The position numbers were made by a program, and so were the translations under genes. Shown piece after piece: positions 8,614-19,542 of a DNA stretch of 64,000 nucleotides. The notes under the pieces were generated by a model. It was not told the origin of the DNA. It did no database searches and saw only the letters and a list, made by a program, of their open reading frames with translations. Numbering within the stretch: the stretch's first letter is position 1; each line of letters begins with the position of its first letter. This DNA is from Legionella steigerwaltii (GTDB lineage: Bacteria > Pseudomonadota > Gammaproteobacteria > Legionellales > Legionellaceae), in the NCBI RefSeq assembly GCF_001468065.1, contig NZ_LNYZ01000013.1, positions 113,440 to 177,439 on the forward strand. Reading direction: 5' to 3'.

Positions 8614-10356
8614 TTATTTTTTCAAAACATAGCTGCCTGGTGCATCCATGATGGGTTTTAATGGTAATTGGTTAAAATCAGGGGCAGGTATGAGTTTTCC
8701 TGAATGAGGTTTTAACCAATTTAACCATTCTGGCCACCAGGAACCTGGATGTTCTGTTGCTTGTTCCAGCCATTGTTCTGCATGGGCAGGGGAATGATGG
8801 TTCACTTTATAGCCGTATTTTTTTGCCTCAGGTGCATTGATAATTCCTGCAATATGTCCCGAGCCTCCGAGAACAAAGCGTTTGGGGCCATTCATCAGTT
8901 TAAAGCCCAAGTAGGTTGTTTTCCATGGGGCTATATGATCTTTTTCAGTTGAGAGGAAAAAAGTGGGGATGTCAATTGCGCTGACATCAATTGGGGTATG
9001 ATTCAGATGGATTTTACCCGGTTTGACCAGATCATTGTGCAGGTACATCCATCTTAAGTATTGTGAATGCATTGTTGCTGGCATGTTGGTGGAGTCAGAG
9101 TTCCAGTACAATATATCAAAAGGCACTGGGTTTTTACCGCGTAGATAATTTTTAATAAAGAAAGACCAAATTAAGTCATTTGCTCGTAGTGAGTTAAAAC
9201 TTGAAGCCATAAATTTTCCAGCAAGATATCCTTTAGACTTCATTTCATCTTCCAGCTTTGCAATTTGTTGTTCATCAATAAACACGGCGATATCACCCGG
9301 ATCACTGAAATCAATCATTGCGGCTAAAAAGGTGGCGCTACAAATGGAGTTGTCTTGATGTGCTTTATTGTAGGCAAGTAACATGGAGAGTAGTGTTCCA
9401 CCGATACAAAATCCCATGGTATTAACCTGCTTTACATTGAGTTGTTTTTGAATCGTACTAATTGCGGTTAAAGGTCCTTCGTTTAAATAATCATACAAAC
9501 TTTTATGGGAGAAATTGGAGTCTGGATTAATCCAAGAAATAATGAATACGGTAATTCCATGTTTTACTAACCAGTGAATGAGTGAGTTATGTGGACTTAA
9601 ATCCAGAATATAATATTTGTTTATCCAAGGTGGAATAATAAGAAGAGGAATCGATTTTACCTTATCTGTTTGTGGTGTATATTGGATGAGCTCCATCATG
9701 CTGTTGCGAAAGACTACTTTTCCAGGAGTAACGGCGATATTTTTACCCAGCTTAAATGCCTCTGTATCCGTCATTTTAATCATCAGACGAGAGGACTCTA
9801 CTTCCAAATCAGATAGCAAATTATGCAGTCCATGCAATAAATTTTTGCCATGGCTTTTCAATGTTTCATCCATTATCTGAGGATTAGTATGAACAAAATT
9901 GGCAGGAGACAATGCATCTAAATACTGCTTTGTAAAAAATTGCAGGCGTTTTGCTGTGTTTTTGTCAGGGTATTCCAGTTGTTCAAACAAAGCATTCATA
10001 TGCTGGCTGGCCAAGAGGTAGTGCTGGGTTAACATATTAAAAAATGGATTATTGAGCCAGTCTTCCTCGCGGAAACGCGGATCATCGATGGGCATAGCCG
10101 TCCCATTTAACCAATGCTGTAATTGAGCTTGCGCAAGATTAAATGCATCTTGCCAGTATGCAAGTTGCATTTCCCAGATTTTTTCCGGATTCTGTAAAAG
10201 AATACTCATCACATTTTGAAAGTGCTCGGTAAGCTCAATATATTGATTGATTATTAAGGAAAGTTGTAAGGGGGTTTCCTTTATTTCAGAAATAATTTGT
10301 AGGCTTTTTTCAGCTATAGCTTGTAATAGTTCTCCAAGCTCTTTGTCATGGGTCAT
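8614..10356 (-). CDS. phaC: poly(3-hydroxyalkanoate) synthase, class I type
   Basis: The 580-residue alpha/beta-hydrolase carries the PHA-synthase lipase-like box GFCIGG, with Cys317 as the expected nucleophile. A later GSGHIAG carries the catalytic His. Length and position of Cys match class I enzymes, which polymerise 3-hydroxybutyryl-CoA into PHB granules. The Legionella genus stores PHB before transmission. phaA, phaB and phaR are not adjacent; the SDR upstream is not an obvious PhaB. Confidence 0.93.
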   Translation of the reverse strand: MTHDKELGELLQAIAEKSLQIISEIKETPLQLSLIINQYIELTEHFQNVMSILLQNPEKIWEMQLAYWQDAFNLAQAQLQHWLNGTAMPIDDPRFREEDWLNNPFFNMLTQHYLLASQHMNALFEQLEYPDKNTAKRLQFFTKQYLDALSPANFVHTNPQIMDETLKSHGKNLLHGLHNLLSDLEVESSRLMIKMTDTEAFKLGKNIAVTPGKVVFRNSMMELIQYTPQTDKVKSIPLLIIPPWINKYYILDLSPHNSLIHWLVKHGITVFIISWINPDSNFSHKSLYDYLNEGPLTAISTIQKQLNVKQVNTMGFCIGGTLLSMLLAYNKAHQDNSICSATFLAAMIDFSDPGDIAVFIDEQQIAKLEDEMKSKGYLAGKFMASSFNSLRANDLIWSFFIKNYLRGKNPVPFDILYWNSDSTNMPATMHSQYLRWMYLHNDLVKPGKIHLNHTPIDVSAIDIPTFFLSTEKDHIAPWKTTYLGFKLMNGPKRFVLGGSGHIAGIINAPEAKKYGYKVNHHSPAHAEQWLEQATEHPGSWWPEWLNWLKPHSGKLIPAPDFNQLPLKPIMDAPGSYVLKK

Positions 10357-10462
10357 CCTAACTCCTGCTAGACAAATTAACAGGGATATATTTTGATTTT
10401 TTTATTAGTATTTAGCAAGTAGTATTGTTTCTGAAAAGATTATGATAGTCATCAATTACCTT

Positions 10463-11104
10463 TTACCAATCCCTAATTTTTCCTTCATACCAGAAATAAC
10501 CACTTTTCTTTTTCTTATTGACCAGATCATAGAGTTCCTGTGCTGTTTTGGAAGGATTTTTTGGCGCATTGTTGGTACCCATATCTGTTTTGACCCAACC
10601 CGGGTCAAAGCTGGAGACAGTAATCTCAGGTAACTTTTCTGCTAAAAGTAGGGTATACATGTTGAGACATGATTTTGACATTTTATAATGGGGCACAGAA
10701 GCGGAGTCATTGGAACTGAAAGCTCCCCATCCCGAAGAAATATTAATGATTTGAGCATTGGAATTTAATTTTGGAATGCATTGCTCTGTTAATTCAATGG
10801 TGCCAAATACATTAATAGCAAATGTTTCTTTTAACTGATTCATGTTGATTTTTTCTTCACGCCATTCTTCCAGCAGAACGGCAGCATTGTTAATTAACAC
10901 ATCGATTTTTGGTAATTTTTGGGCCAAGTGATTAATTTGTTCTGAATCCACTAAATTAAGTGGATGCATTTTTAGGTTTTCGTGTTTTAAAGGAGTGTGG
11001 CCATTTGTTGAAGTTCCAATAACCAGCCAACCATTTGCTAAGAAGAGTTTCGCTGTTTCCAGCCCTATCCCTCGACTAACTCCTGTAATTACAAGCGTAT
11101 TCAC
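10463..11104 (-). CDS. short-chain dehydrogenase/reductase
   Basis: The protein has 213 residues with a Rossmann TGVSRGIG motif at 7-14, a NNAA motif, an ISSGWG serine and the YKMSK (YxxxK) catalytic pair. It is short for the classical SDR family (about 250). It may act on a small carbonyl compound; the substrate is not predictable. It lies 106 bp upstream of phaC on the same strand. Confidence 0.85.
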   Translation of the reverse strand: MNTLVITGVSRGIGLETAKLFLANGWLVIGTSTNGHTPLKHENLKMHPLNLVDSEQINHLAQKLPKIDVLINNAAVLLEEWREEKINMNQLKETFAINVFGTIELTEQCIPKLNSNAQIINISSGWGAFSSNDSASVPHYKMSKSCLNMYTLLLAEKLPEITVSSFDPGWVKTDMGTNNAPKNPSKTAQELYDLVNKKKKSGYFWYEGKIRDW

Positions 11105-11135
11105 AGTCTCTTTCTCCCTAAAGTACTGAGTGCTG

Positions 11136-11217
11136 TGTAGCCTGGGTGAAGGCGTAGCCGTAACCCGGGAATCTAACGATAAAATCCCGGGTTTCGCTCC
11201 GCTGCACCCAGGCTACA
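11136..11217. repeat. GTAGCCTGGGTG palindromic repeat
   Basis: Outer arms TGTAGCCTGGGTG/CACCCAGGCTACA and inner arms TAACCCGGGA/TCCCGGGTTT enclose a short AT-rich loop. It lies between purH and the downstream SDR, which are both on the minus strand. Confidence 0.75.
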
Positions 11218-11226
11218 TATTAAATA

Positions 11227-12816
11227 TCAATGCTTAAAGTGACGAACACCAGTGAATACCATAATTATTCCATGCTCTTCAGCACAGGCAATAATTTGTG
11301 TATCTCTAATTGAGCCCCCTGGCTGAATAATAGCAGAAACACCTGCCTCAGCAGCAATCTCTACAGTATCTGGAAAAGGAATAAATGCATCAGAAGCCAT
11401 GACCGCACCATGAGTGTCAAATCCCATTTGTTCTGCTTGCCAAAGACCGATACGTGCACTCATCACACGGCTGGTTTGACCACCTCCCAATCCTATAGTT
11501 GCAGCATCTTTAGCATAAACAATCGCATTGGATTTCACATGTTTTACGGCACGCCAGGCAAACATTAAATCATTCATTTGCTGTTCAGAGGGTTTATTTT
11601 GAGTTACTGTTTTTAATTCATAGCTTCCTAGAGAGAGTGAATCGTGTTCTTGAACGAGCAATCCTCCATCTACTTTTTTCATATTTAAGCGAAATGCGTC
11701 ATCTTGCTTCCAAACTCCAGTCAATAGGACACGAATATTTTCTTTGCTGCTGAGAACTTCCTTGGCTTCACTACTGGCATCGGGTGCAACAATGACTTCT
11801 ACAAATTGCTTTTCCAAAATTGTTCTCGCGGTATGGGCATCCAATTTTTGGTTAAACGCGATGATGCCGCCATATGCTGACGTAGGATCACATTGAAACG
11901 CTTTGAGATAAGCCTGAAGAGATGAATCTCCTATGGCAATGCCACAAGGATTAGCGTGCTTAACAATAACACACGTTGGTCTTTCGGTGGAAAATGATTT
12001 AACACAGTCCAAAGCAGCATCAGCATCAAGAATATTGTTATAGGACAATTGCTTTCCTTGAATTAATTGCGCCGCGCCTAGAGAACCGGATACAACATTT
12101 TTATCCATATAAAAAGCAGCTTGTTGGTGGGGATTTTCTCCATAACGTAAGTCGGTTATTTTATTAAATTGACACGTAAGTACTTCTGGAAAACCATAGG
12201 GGGTGTAATGCTCATCAAGAGTGGTCAGATAATTAGTAATTGCTGCATCATAAGCTGCTGTATGCGCGAAGGCTTTCTTAGCTAAGGCAAATCCCCAGTC
12301 GGAAGGAGTTTTTTTAGTTTTTAGATGGTGAATTAGTTCCGCATAATCCTCTGGTTTTACCACCACAAATGTGTGCGCATGATTTTTTGCAGCTGAACGA
12401 ATCATAGCGGGCCCGCCAATATCAATATTTTCTATGGCCTCATTGAAATTACAGTCAGGACGACTAATCGTTTGTTCAAAAGGGTATAAATTAATTACAA
12501 GCAAATCAATGGGCTTAATTGAGTGTTCTTGGAGTATTTTTGCATCTTTTTTTCCACGTGCAAGCAAACCGGCATGAATGGCTGGATGCAATGTTTTAAC
12601 TCGTCCATCGAGCATTTCAGGAAAGCCTGTGCAATCACTTACATCGGTAACTGGCAATTCATGTTCTCTAAGTAATGCGGCGGTATTTCCTGTTGCAATA
12701 AGTTCTACACCTTGCTGATGTAATTCTCTTCCCAGTTCAACAATACCTCGCTTATCGGAAACACTAAGCAGAGCTCTTTTGGGGTTAAAAGTAGAAAATG
12801 TACGTTCTTGGGCCAT
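11227..12816 (-). CDS. purH: bifunctional AICAR formyltransferase/IMP cyclohydrolase
   Basis: The length is 529 residues, the same as E. coli PurH. The N-terminal MGS-like IMP cyclohydrolase domain starts RALLSVSDKRGIVELG. The AICAR transformylase part includes KHANPCGIAIG, SAYGGIIAFN and the C-terminal DAFIPFPDTVE. It catalyses the last two steps of de novo IMP synthesis. It is 97 bp downstream of prmA and may share that transcript. Confidence 0.97.
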   Translation of the reverse strand: MAQERTFSTFNPKRALLSVSDKRGIVELGRELHQQGVELIATGNTAALLREHELPVTDVSDCTGFPEMLDGRVKTLHPAIHAGLLARGKKDAKILQEHSIKPIDLLVINLYPFEQTISRPDCNFNEAIENIDIGGPAMIRSAAKNHAHTFVVVKPEDYAELIHHLKTKKTPSDWGFALAKKAFAHTAAYDAAITNYLTTLDEHYTPYGFPEVLTCQFNKITDLRYGENPHQQAAFYMDKNVVSGSLGAAQLIQGKQLSYNNILDADAALDCVKSFSTERPTCVIVKHANPCGIAIGDSSLQAYLKAFQCDPTSAYGGIIAFNQKLDAHTARTILEKQFVEVIVAPDASSEAKEVLSSKENIRVLLTGVWKQDDAFRLNMKKVDGGLLVQEHDSLSLGSYELKTVTQNKPSEQQMNDLMFAWRAVKHVKSNAIVYAKDAATIGLGGGQTSRVMSARIGLWQAEQMGFDTHGAVMASDAFIPFPDTVEIAAEAGVSAIIQPGGSIRDTQIIACAEEHGIIMVFTGVRHFKH

Positions 12817-12913
12817 TATAATTCCTTAACAATCGTAACCAGGATGAAAGCTTGCAGACAGGCTCTAAAAATATGTTTGCGTGTTCACCAAAAACAACTA
12901 CGGCAATTTAAAT

Positions 12914-13783
12914 CTATTTATGCTTAAACGCCAATAATGACCACCCATTAAGATTTTCCTGGCGAACAACGACAAACATTGATGCATAGGTTTTAATCAG
13001 TTCAGCAGTCTGTTCTTCGAGTATTCCTGATACAATGAGCATCCCTTCAGGATTAAGTAGTTGTTGAAAACGCTCTTTCAGGGTAATTAATGGTGCCAAC
13101 AAAATGTTAGCGATAATTAAATCCACAGGATTAGATAGCACATCAGGCATATCAATCGACAATTTGCGCTCATCAAGTTGATTCACTAATGCGTTATTTT
13201 TGGTTGCTTGTAAGGCTTGCTGATCAATATCGACTGCATGCACCTCTGCGGCTCCTAATTTTAAAGCAGCCAGGGTAAGTATTCCTGAACCACAACCGTA
13301 ATCGATAACCACTTTATTTTTTAAATCAGCTTGTTCCAACCAGGTTAAACATAAAGCCGTCGTAGGATGAGTTCCAGTACCAAAAGCCAAACCCGGATCT
13401 AACATGAGGTTGACTGCACTGGGTTCAGGTGGAGTAGACCAAGTGGGGCAGACCCATAGGCGTTGGCCAAAACGTTGTGGTTTAAAATCATCCATCCAAG
13501 CCCTTTCCCAGTCTTTGTCCTCTAAAACTTCCAGGGTACATGTTAATTCGGGATAAGTTTGCAGTAGGTGATCACGAGTATACTGCGCTTGGAACACTTC
13601 TGAAAATAAGGCCTGAATAACGACTTCAGGCCATAATGGAGTTGTTCCGGGTTCGGGCTCTAGAACTGGATTATCATTTTTATCGGTCAACATAATAGAC
13701 AGTGCACCGAACTCCTCCAACTCCTCACTCAGCGATTCGATGCCTTGGCTTGGACAATGTTCTATTTTTAATTGAAACCACAC
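12914..13783 (-). CDS. prmA: ribosomal protein L11 methyltransferase
   Basis: The 289 residues fit PrmA. The SAM-binding motif DYGCGSGILTLAALKLGA lies near residue 160, preceded by LDPGLAFGTGTHPTT, which is diagnostic for PrmA. It trimethylates lysines and the N-terminus of L11. It lies 4 bp after accC, so the two are probably co-translated, an arrangement common in gammaproteobacteria. Confidence 0.96.
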   Translation of the reverse strand: MWFQLKIEHCPSQGIESLSEELEEFGALSIMLTDKNDNPVLEPEPGTTPLWPEVVIQALFSEVFQAQYTRDHLLQTYPELTCTLEVLEDKDWERAWMDDFKPQRFGQRLWVCPTWSTPPEPSAVNLMLDPGLAFGTGTHPTTALCLTWLEQADLKNKVVIDYGCGSGILTLAALKLGAAEVHAVDIDQQALQATKNNALVNQLDERKLSIDMPDVLSNPVDLIIANILLAPLITLKERFQQLLNPEGMLIVSGILEEQTAELIKTYASMFVVVRQENLNGWSLLAFKHK

Positions 13784-13787
13784 AGCA

Positions 13788-15128
13788 TTAATCCTTCAAC
13801 ATTTTTTCCAAATAGTGAATATTAGTACCGCCAGCAATAAAAGATTGATCATGGAAAATACGTTGATGTAATTCAATATTGGTTTTTATACCATCAATAA
13901 TGATTTCATCGAGTGCATTTCGCATTCTTGCGATGGCTTCAGCACGAGTTTCCCCATAACTAATTAGCTTGCCTATCATCGAATCGTAATTCGGTGGGAC
14001 TGTGTAACTGCTGTAAATATGGGAATCAAAACGAATTCCTGGCCCACCGGGTTGATGTAATAATTTTATTGTTCCTGGTGAAGGCATGAAGGTTTTGGCA
14101 TCTTCTGCATTGATTCGACATTCAATTGCATGACCACGTAATTTGATGTCTTCCTGGGTAAGTGTCATGGGTATGTCACTGGCAATTTTAATTTGTTCTT
14201 TAATCAAATCAATTCCAGTGATCATTTCAGTGACTGGGTGCTCAACCTGGATACGTGTATTCATTTCAATAAAATAAAAACATCCATCTTGATACAGGAA
14301 TTCAAAAGTCCCTGCACCACGATATTTCAGCTCTTGGCAGGCTTTGACCACAGAGTCACCAATTTTTTTTCTCAGTTCAGGGCTAATTCCTGGAGCGGGT
14401 GCCTCTTCCACTACTTTTTGGTGACGTCTTTGCATAGAACAATCGCGTTCACCTAGATGAATGGCTTTACCTTGGCCATCTCCGAGAACTTGGAATTCAA
14501 CATGACGAGGGTTTTCCAGGAATTTTTCCATATAAACAATGGGGTTATTAAATGCAGCTTTCGCTTCACTGCGGGTAAGTGCAATGGAATTAAGCAGATT
14601 CGCTTCACTATGTACTACACGCATACCTCGTCCACCGCCACCACCTGCAGCCTTAATGATAACGGGGTAGCCAATCTTTCGAGCAACTTCTAGGTTCAAA
14701 TGGTCATCATCAGACAAAGGGCCATCCGATCCTGGAACACAAGGAACTCCAGCGGCTTTCATCGCGTTAATAGCAGATACTTTGTCACCCATAAGGCGAA
14801 TGGTATCACCTCGAGGTCCGATAAAGCGAAATCCACTTTGCTCTACTATTTCCGCAAAATCAGCATTTTCAGAAAGAAAGCCATAGCCAGGATGAATCGC
14901 TACAGCATCAGTAATTTCAGCGGCAGAAATGATCGCTGGGATGTTGAGGTAACTCTTTTGTGCTGGTGCCGGACCTATGCAAACGGTTTCATCAGCAAGA
15001 CGAACATGCAATAAATCTTTATCTACATCTGAATGTACGGCTACAGTCTGAATGCCAAGCTCTTTACACGCACGTAAAATACGAAGAGCAATTTCACCTC
15101 TGTTGGCAATAACAATTTTACTGAGCAT
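13788..15128 (-). CDS. accC: biotin carboxylase subunit of acetyl-CoA carboxylase
   Basis: The 446-residue ATP-grasp enzyme begins [20 protein letters not shown]. It contains the glycine-rich [12 protein letters not shown] loop and the [14 protein letters not shown] motif. It carboxylates biotin on AccB in the first step of fatty-acid synthesis. It lies 11 bp downstream of accB. Confidence 0.98.
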   Translation of the reverse strand: MLSKIVIANRGEIALRILRACKELGIQTVAVHSDVDKDLLHVRLADETVCIGPAPAQKSYLNIPAIISAAEITDAVAIHPGYGFLSENADFAEIVEQSGFRFIGPRGDTIRLMGDKVSAINAMKAAGVPCVPGSDGPLSDDDHLNLEVARKIGYPVIIKAAGGGGGRGMRVVHSEANLLNSIALTRSEAKAAFNNPIVYMEKFLENPRHVEFQVLGDGQGKAIHLGERDCSMQRRHQKVVEEAPAPGISPELRKKIGDSVVKACQELKYRGAGTFEFLYQDGCFYFIEMNTRIQVEHPVTEMITGIDLIKEQIKIASDIPMTLTQEDIKLRGHAIECRINAEDAKTFMPSPGTIKLLHQPGGPGIRFDSHIYSSYTVPPNYDSMIGKLISYGETRAEAIARMRNALDEIIIDGIKTNIELHQRIFHDQSFIAGGTNIHYLEKMLKD

Positions 15129-15139
15129 GAATGCATCCT

Positions 15140-15625
15140 CTATTCAATAACAAACAGGACCTGATCGTATTCTACAGGTTCTCCATTAGCGACGAGTATT
15201 TCTACTATTTTACCGGCGCGATCCGCTTCAATTTCATTAAACATTTTCATCGCTTCAACAATACATAACACATCACCTGCTTTAACTGATTGTCCCACAG
15301 TTACGAAAGGGGGATTTTCTGGTGATGGAGAAGTGTACATTGTACCTACCATGGGGGAACGAATTTTATGGCCTGAAGTGGTAGGCATTGCGGGCTTACT
15401 TTCTTGATGTGAAGGCACTGCAGCAGAAGGTGCATTATTTGCAGAGGGAAATGATTCCTGGCGTGGTGCCGGAGCAGAAACATAGTGAACTTGAGGTGCT
15501 TCTATTGCCGGAGCACTACTGTGACGGCTTAATCGAAGCGATTCCTCACCTTCTTTAATTTCAATTTCAGAAATGCCAGTTTCTTCCAGCAGTTCGATTA
15601 ATTTTCTGATCTTACGAATGTCCAT
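15140..15625 (-). CDS. accB: biotin carboxyl carrier protein of acetyl-CoA carboxylase
   Basis: The start is the ATG at 15625 ([13 protein letters not shown]), with AGAGA about nine bases upstream. A six-codon longer reading is open but not conserved. The 161 residues comprise an N-terminal helix, a Pro/Ala-rich linker and a biotinyl domain. The biotin lysine is Lys127 in EAMKMFNE. The 5' end overlaps aroQ by 14 bp, implying coupled translation. Confidence 0.97.
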   Translation of the reverse strand: MDIRKIRKLIELLEETGISEIEIKEGEESLRLSRHSSAPAIEAPQVHYVSAPAPRQESFPSANNAPSAAVPSHQESKPAMPTTSGHKIRSPMVGTMYTSPSPENPPFVTVGQSVKAGDVLCIVEAMKMFNEIEADRAGKIVEILVANGEPVEYDQVLFVIE

Positions 15626-16064
15626 TATTTGATTCTCTTTCAATAATTGATGTTAATGCTAATGAATACCCTTGCGCACCTAAACCACTGATAGTACCTT
15701 TTGCTATATCAGAAAAATAAGAATGGTGACGAAAAGGCTCTCTGGAATAAATATTACTGATATGTACTTCAATAAATGGGATTTCAACAGCACATAAGGC
15801 ATCCCTTAAGGCCACGCTAGTGTGGGTGAATCCTGCGGGATTAATAATTATATAATTTATTTTGTCGATACGGGCCTGGTGAATTGCTTCAATTAAATCT
15901 GCTTCAGAATTGCTTTGATAACAGTTTAATGAAAATCCAGCTTGGGTTGCTTCTTTGATTAAACGAGTGTTGATATGATCTAGTGTTGTGTTTCCATAAA
16001 CCGAAGGCTCTCGTGTTCCCAAGAGGTTCAAATTTGGCCCATGTAAAACCAGAATTTTTTTCAT
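15612..16064 (-). CDS. aroQ: type II 3-dehydroquinate dehydratase
   Basis: The start is placed at 16064 ([16 protein letters not shown]), giving 150 residues, typical for AroQ. Catalytic features include the Tyr/Arg of [27 protein letters not shown] and the histidine in EVHISN. It converts 3-dehydroquinate to 3-dehydroshikimate. The order aroQ-accB-accC is widely conserved in proteobacteria. Confidence 0.96.
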   Translation of the reverse strand: MKKILVLHGPNLNLLGTREPSVYGNTTLDHINTRLIKEATQAGFSLNCYQSNSEADLIEAIHQARIDKINYIIINPAGFTHTSVALRDALCAVEIPFIEVHISNIYSREPFRHHSYFSDIAKGTISGLGAQGYSLALTSIIERESNNGHS

Positions 16065-16305
16065 GTATGTTTTGGTTAGTATCAAGCAATCGGCAGATTT
16101 TGCCTGATCTTCCTAAAATTGTCTATATATCTCCGAGGATATCTGCAAGTTCTCCGCTTTTTTTATATTTTTGCTCTATGATACTAAAGACAAAATTTGC
16201 GAGCTTTCAGACAGTGGCCTAGACTTTTACTTTAGATAATGATGGAATCATTTTAAAGATTAATAAGTTATTATTTTCAACTCCTTCTGGACAAAGGAAT
16301 TTTTG

Positions 16306-17514
16306 ATGCAGGAAATGCTCGAACAGCAGGGGATACAAAAGGTACAACCTGTAATATATTTTATTATTTTTATGATGATGATATTGGTGCAAATCTCTAT
16401 CGATCAATATGTTCCGTCGCTACCAGCTATTACTAAATACTTTAGCAGTACCGAATCATCAATTCAATTCACTGTGTTTCTGTTTATGTTTGGATTGGGA
16501 ATTTCCCATATTTTTTTTGGGCCTTTATCCGATAAAATTGGACGTAAACTACCATTGATTTATGGTATTGGAATAAGTGTTATAGGGGCCCTCCTCTGTT
16601 TGCTTGCTCCTTCTGTTACGGTATTAACTTTGGGACGGTTTTTACAAGGATTTGGTATTGGCTCTTGCAGTTCTGTAGGACGTTCTTTAATTCGTGATCT
16701 TTTTACTGACCGATATTTATCGAAAATTGGCTCCTATGTTGGTGTTGCAAGCACGCTACTTTTAGTCGCGTCACCAATTTGGGGTGGATTTATTCAAGAA
16801 CACTTTGGATGGAGAGCTAATTTTTTATTCATTTTTATTGTTGGCCTCTCATTTTGGGTTTTTATTCTTCTGGTTTTGCCTGAGACCAATAAAAATCTTA
16901 ATCCTAATGCTACTAAGATAAGAGTGATACTGCAAAATTATTACGCATTATTAAAGTCAAAAATTTTTTTAGGTTATACTCTATGTGCCTGTTTTGCATG
17001 CGCAGGACTAGTTGCTTATCTGACTATTGCTCCTTTTTTATTTCAAAATGTATTGGGCCTAACTCCTTTAGAATATGGCCAACTGTCAATTTTTATTGCT
17101 GCTGCTATCTGCTTGAGCGGGATAATTAATAGTCAATTGGTGATGGTTAAAGGAGTTCCTTACATGTTATTTATCGGTGTTGTTCTGATGATTAGCGGCG
17201 GAGGGATTATGCTCAGTTTTGCGCTTGCTGGAATAGCAAATGTTCTGACAATTATGCTCCCTATCGCTCTATTTAGTATGGGAGCCGGATTTACTTTTAT
17301 TAACGCTTTTGCAGGAGTTTTCCACCCATTTCCACAAATCGCAGGAACAGTGGCTGCATTGTATGTGAGTATGCAAGATTTAACTGCTGCATTAACAAGC
17401 GGTATTATTGCAGTAACCAAGATACAAGGCCAGCTCTCTTTGGCTGTAATATTACTTATATTAGGCTTAGGTGCTTTGGCTGCATGGTATTATCAAGATG
17501 CAATAACTCGATAA
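16306..17514 (+). CDS. MFS transporter, Bcr/CflA drug-resistance type
   Basis: About 402 residues with twelve hydrophobic segments. Motif A is GPLSDKIGRKLPLIYG after TM2, and an R.L.GFGIGS.SSVGRSLIRDLF region is typical of Bcr/CflA exporters (DHA1). It is probably a proton-driven exporter of small molecules. AAAGGA lies upstream of the TTG/ATG pair at 16303/16306; the ATG is preferred. It stands alone between aroQ and proA. Confidence 0.87.
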   Translation: MQEMLEQQGIQKVQPVIYFIIFMMMILVQISIDQYVPSLPAITKYFSSTESSIQFTVFLFMFGLGISHIFFGPLSDKIGRKLPLIYGIGISVIGALLCLLAPSVTVLTLGRFLQGFGIGSCSSVGRSLIRDLFTDRYLSKIGSYVGVASTLLLVASPIWGGFIQEHFGWRANFLFIFIVGLSFWVFILLVLPETNKNLNPNATKIRVILQNYYALLKSKIFLGYTLCACFACAGLVAYLTIAPFLFQNVLGLTPLEYGQLSIFIAAAICLSGIINSQLVMVKGVPYMLFIGVVLMISGGGIMLSFALAGIANVLTIMLPIALFSMGAGFTFINAFAGVFHPFPQIAGTVAALYVSMQDLTAALTSGIIAVTKIQGQLSLAVILLILGLGALAAWYYQDAITR

Positions 17515-17807
17515 AGTAAAGCGAAATAAATTATTCCTATAATCACCCATTTCTAAAAATTAAATGATAAAAATTTTTCCAATCATTCTTGTCAATAGGT
17601 TCACTTGAGTATCAAATAATAATTTCAAAAATGCCAAAACTATGCTAGTTTGGATAAGTTTTTAGGATTTATTAGTTGTGTCTACAGGCGTGACTCACTT
17701 TCGTGGCCAGTCAGGTTATTTCAATGGCTTGATTTTATGGATTAATTGGTTCGATAGAGATGAGTTGCTTTCAATTAGATTAAGTTGCAAATAAGGAGTG
17801 GGTTTCA

Positions 17808-19454
17808 ATGCATCATAATTACTATTTATCTCCCCTGGCTGTCGCTCTGGCTTTAGGAATAGCATCTTCCGCGAGAGCTGCAGAGCCTATGCCTTTACAG
17901 AAGGCCTCTCTTGGGCAAGTAAAACAAAAGTTTTCTTTGACACAGGGTGTCTCAGTTGCTAAAGACAGTTTACGATTCGTTAGTGAGCACACTGACGGTA
18001 ATAAAGTAACTCACGTCCGTATGCAACAACAATATGTAGGATTTCCTGTGTATGGTGGTTATGCGATTATGCATAGCATGCATACAGTTAAATCATTATC
18101 CAATGCTCAGTCAAACGTAGCTATGAATGGCGTTATTTATCAAGGTTTGCAGACCGAATTAGGTCAACCTGATGCTTCTTTTGTGAAAAATGCTGATGCA
18201 GCATTACAACAATTTAAAGCGAAATATGCGGGTAAAGATGTACGTGATGAAAAAGTTGTTCCTATGGTTTATATCGATGCGCAGCATAAAGCGCATTGGG
18301 CATACAAAGTGAGTGCTCTTGTCGTCCATACAGATAAAATACCTGAACGTCCAACTGCAATTATTGACGCAAAAACTAATCAACCTTTTGTACAATGGAA
18401 CGACATAAAAACTCAAAATAGAGATTCTGTAAATGGGTCCGGTTTTGGTGGAAATAATAAAGTAGGTTTCATTCAATACGGTACTGATTTGCCCTATCTT
18501 GATTTAACTCGTGACGGTGCGAATGAACTCTGCTTTATGGAAAATGCAGATGTTAAAGTCATTGATATGGGCCATAAATATAGCTCAAGAAGTAGAGCAA
18601 TGAAGTTTAATTGCCCAACTAATGATGCAAATATTTATCTTACAGGTTATAAAGGAGATGGTTATGACAAAGATAATGGTGCTGCCTCTCCAACGAATGA
18701 TGCATTATACTCCGGTCATGTGATCCACCACATGTATCAAGATTGGTATGATACCCATGCGCTAAGTAATCCTGACGGCTCAGCAATGCAGTTAGTCATG
18801 CGAGTACATTACGGTGAAGGTTATGAGAATGCCTACTGGGATGGTCAGCAGATGACTTTTGGTGATGGTGATACCATGATGTATCCTTTGGTATCTCTTG
18901 GAGTAGCTGCTCATGAAATCAGCCATGGTTTTACAGAACAACATTCTAACCTTGAATATTATGGCCAATCAGGTGGTATGAACGAAGCATTCTCTGATAT
19001 GGCAGCTCAAGCAGCTGAATATTATTCTGTGAAGAAAAGCACCTGGCAAATTGGTGGCGAGATCATGAAAGAAGACAGCGGCTATGATGCGTTACGTTAC
19101 ATGGACAAGCCAAGTCGTGATGGTGAGTCAATTGATACCGCTGATGAATATTATGGTGGCTTGGATGTTCACTATTCCAGTGGAGTATACAACCATTTGT
19201 TCTACATATTAGCCAATCAACCTAACTGGAATACCCGATTAGCATTCGATGTGATGGTGAAAGCCAACATGGATTACTGGACACCTTATTCAAACTTTGA
19301 TGAAGGTGGTGAGGGTATGGTAAGTGCTATCAATGACTTGGTCGCAGGTGATCCAAATCATCAGGCGTTTCCTGCAACTGCTGTATGCGATGTTAAAAAG
19401 TCATTAAATGAAGTTAAAATCGTTACCAATATGGATGGCTGTACTTCTAATTAA
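17808..19454 (+). CDS. proA: secreted M4 zinc metalloprotease (ProA/Msp)
   Basis: The 548-residue preproenzyme has a signal peptide (MHHNYYLSPLAVALALGIASSARA), an FTP/PepSY-type propeptide to about residue 205 and a thermolysin-like catalytic domain. The zinc site is HEISH (His369, His373), with Glu393 in GGMNEAFSD as third ligand. The catalytic base is Glu370. L. pneumophila ProA, a type II secretion substrate of 543 residues, is the close counterpart. The 293-bp upstream gap holds no recognisable gene; AAGGAG before the ATG is a good ribosome-binding site. Confidence 0.96.
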   Translation: MHHNYYLSPLAVALALGIASSARAAEPMPLQKASLGQVKQKFSLTQGVSVAKDSLRFVSEHTDGNKVTHVRMQQQYVGFPVYGGYAIMHSMHTVKSLSNAQSNVAMNGVIYQGLQTELGQPDASFVKNADAALQQFKAKYAGKDVRDEKVVPMVYIDAQHKAHWAYKVSALVVHTDKIPERPTAIIDAKTNQPFVQWNDIKTQNRDSVNGSGFGGNNKVGFIQYGTDLPYLDLTRDGANELCFMENADVKVIDMGHKYSSRSRAMKFNCPTNDANIYLTGYKGDGYDKDNGAASPTNDALYSGHVIHHMYQDWYDTHALSNPDGSAMQLVMRVHYGEGYENAYWDGQQMTFGDGDTMMYPLVSLGVAAHEISHGFTEQHSNLEYYGQSGGMNEAFSDMAAQAAEYYSVKKSTWQIGGEIMKEDSGYDALRYMDKPSRDGESIDTADEYYGGLDVHYSSGVYNHLFYILANQPNWNTRLAFDVMVKANMDYWTPYSNFDEGGEGMVSAINDLVAGDPNHQAFPATAVCDVKKSLNEVKIVTNMDGCTSN

Positions 19455-19463
19455 CCTGAGTTT

Positions 19464-19497
19464 GATATAAGAGGCATTTTAAAATGCCTTTTATATC
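19464..19497 (+). terminator. rho-independent terminator after proA
   Basis: A hairpin with AGGCATTTTAAAATGCCT at its centre is followed by TTTTATATC, extended by flanking GATATAA/TTATATC. It starts 10 bases after the proA stop. Confidence 0.7.
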
Positions 19498-19542
19498 GCT
19501 AAGCGAATGTTAATTAAAATGCAACAGTTCACGTGAGATGTA

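Noticed and set aside
14193..15014. Plus-strand open frames opposite accC
   Set aside because: They lie entirely antisense to a conserved gene and show no protein family features.
17600..17807. Sigma-54 promoter upstream of proA
   Set aside because: A GG and GC pair exists, but the spacing is wrong for a -24/-12 element.
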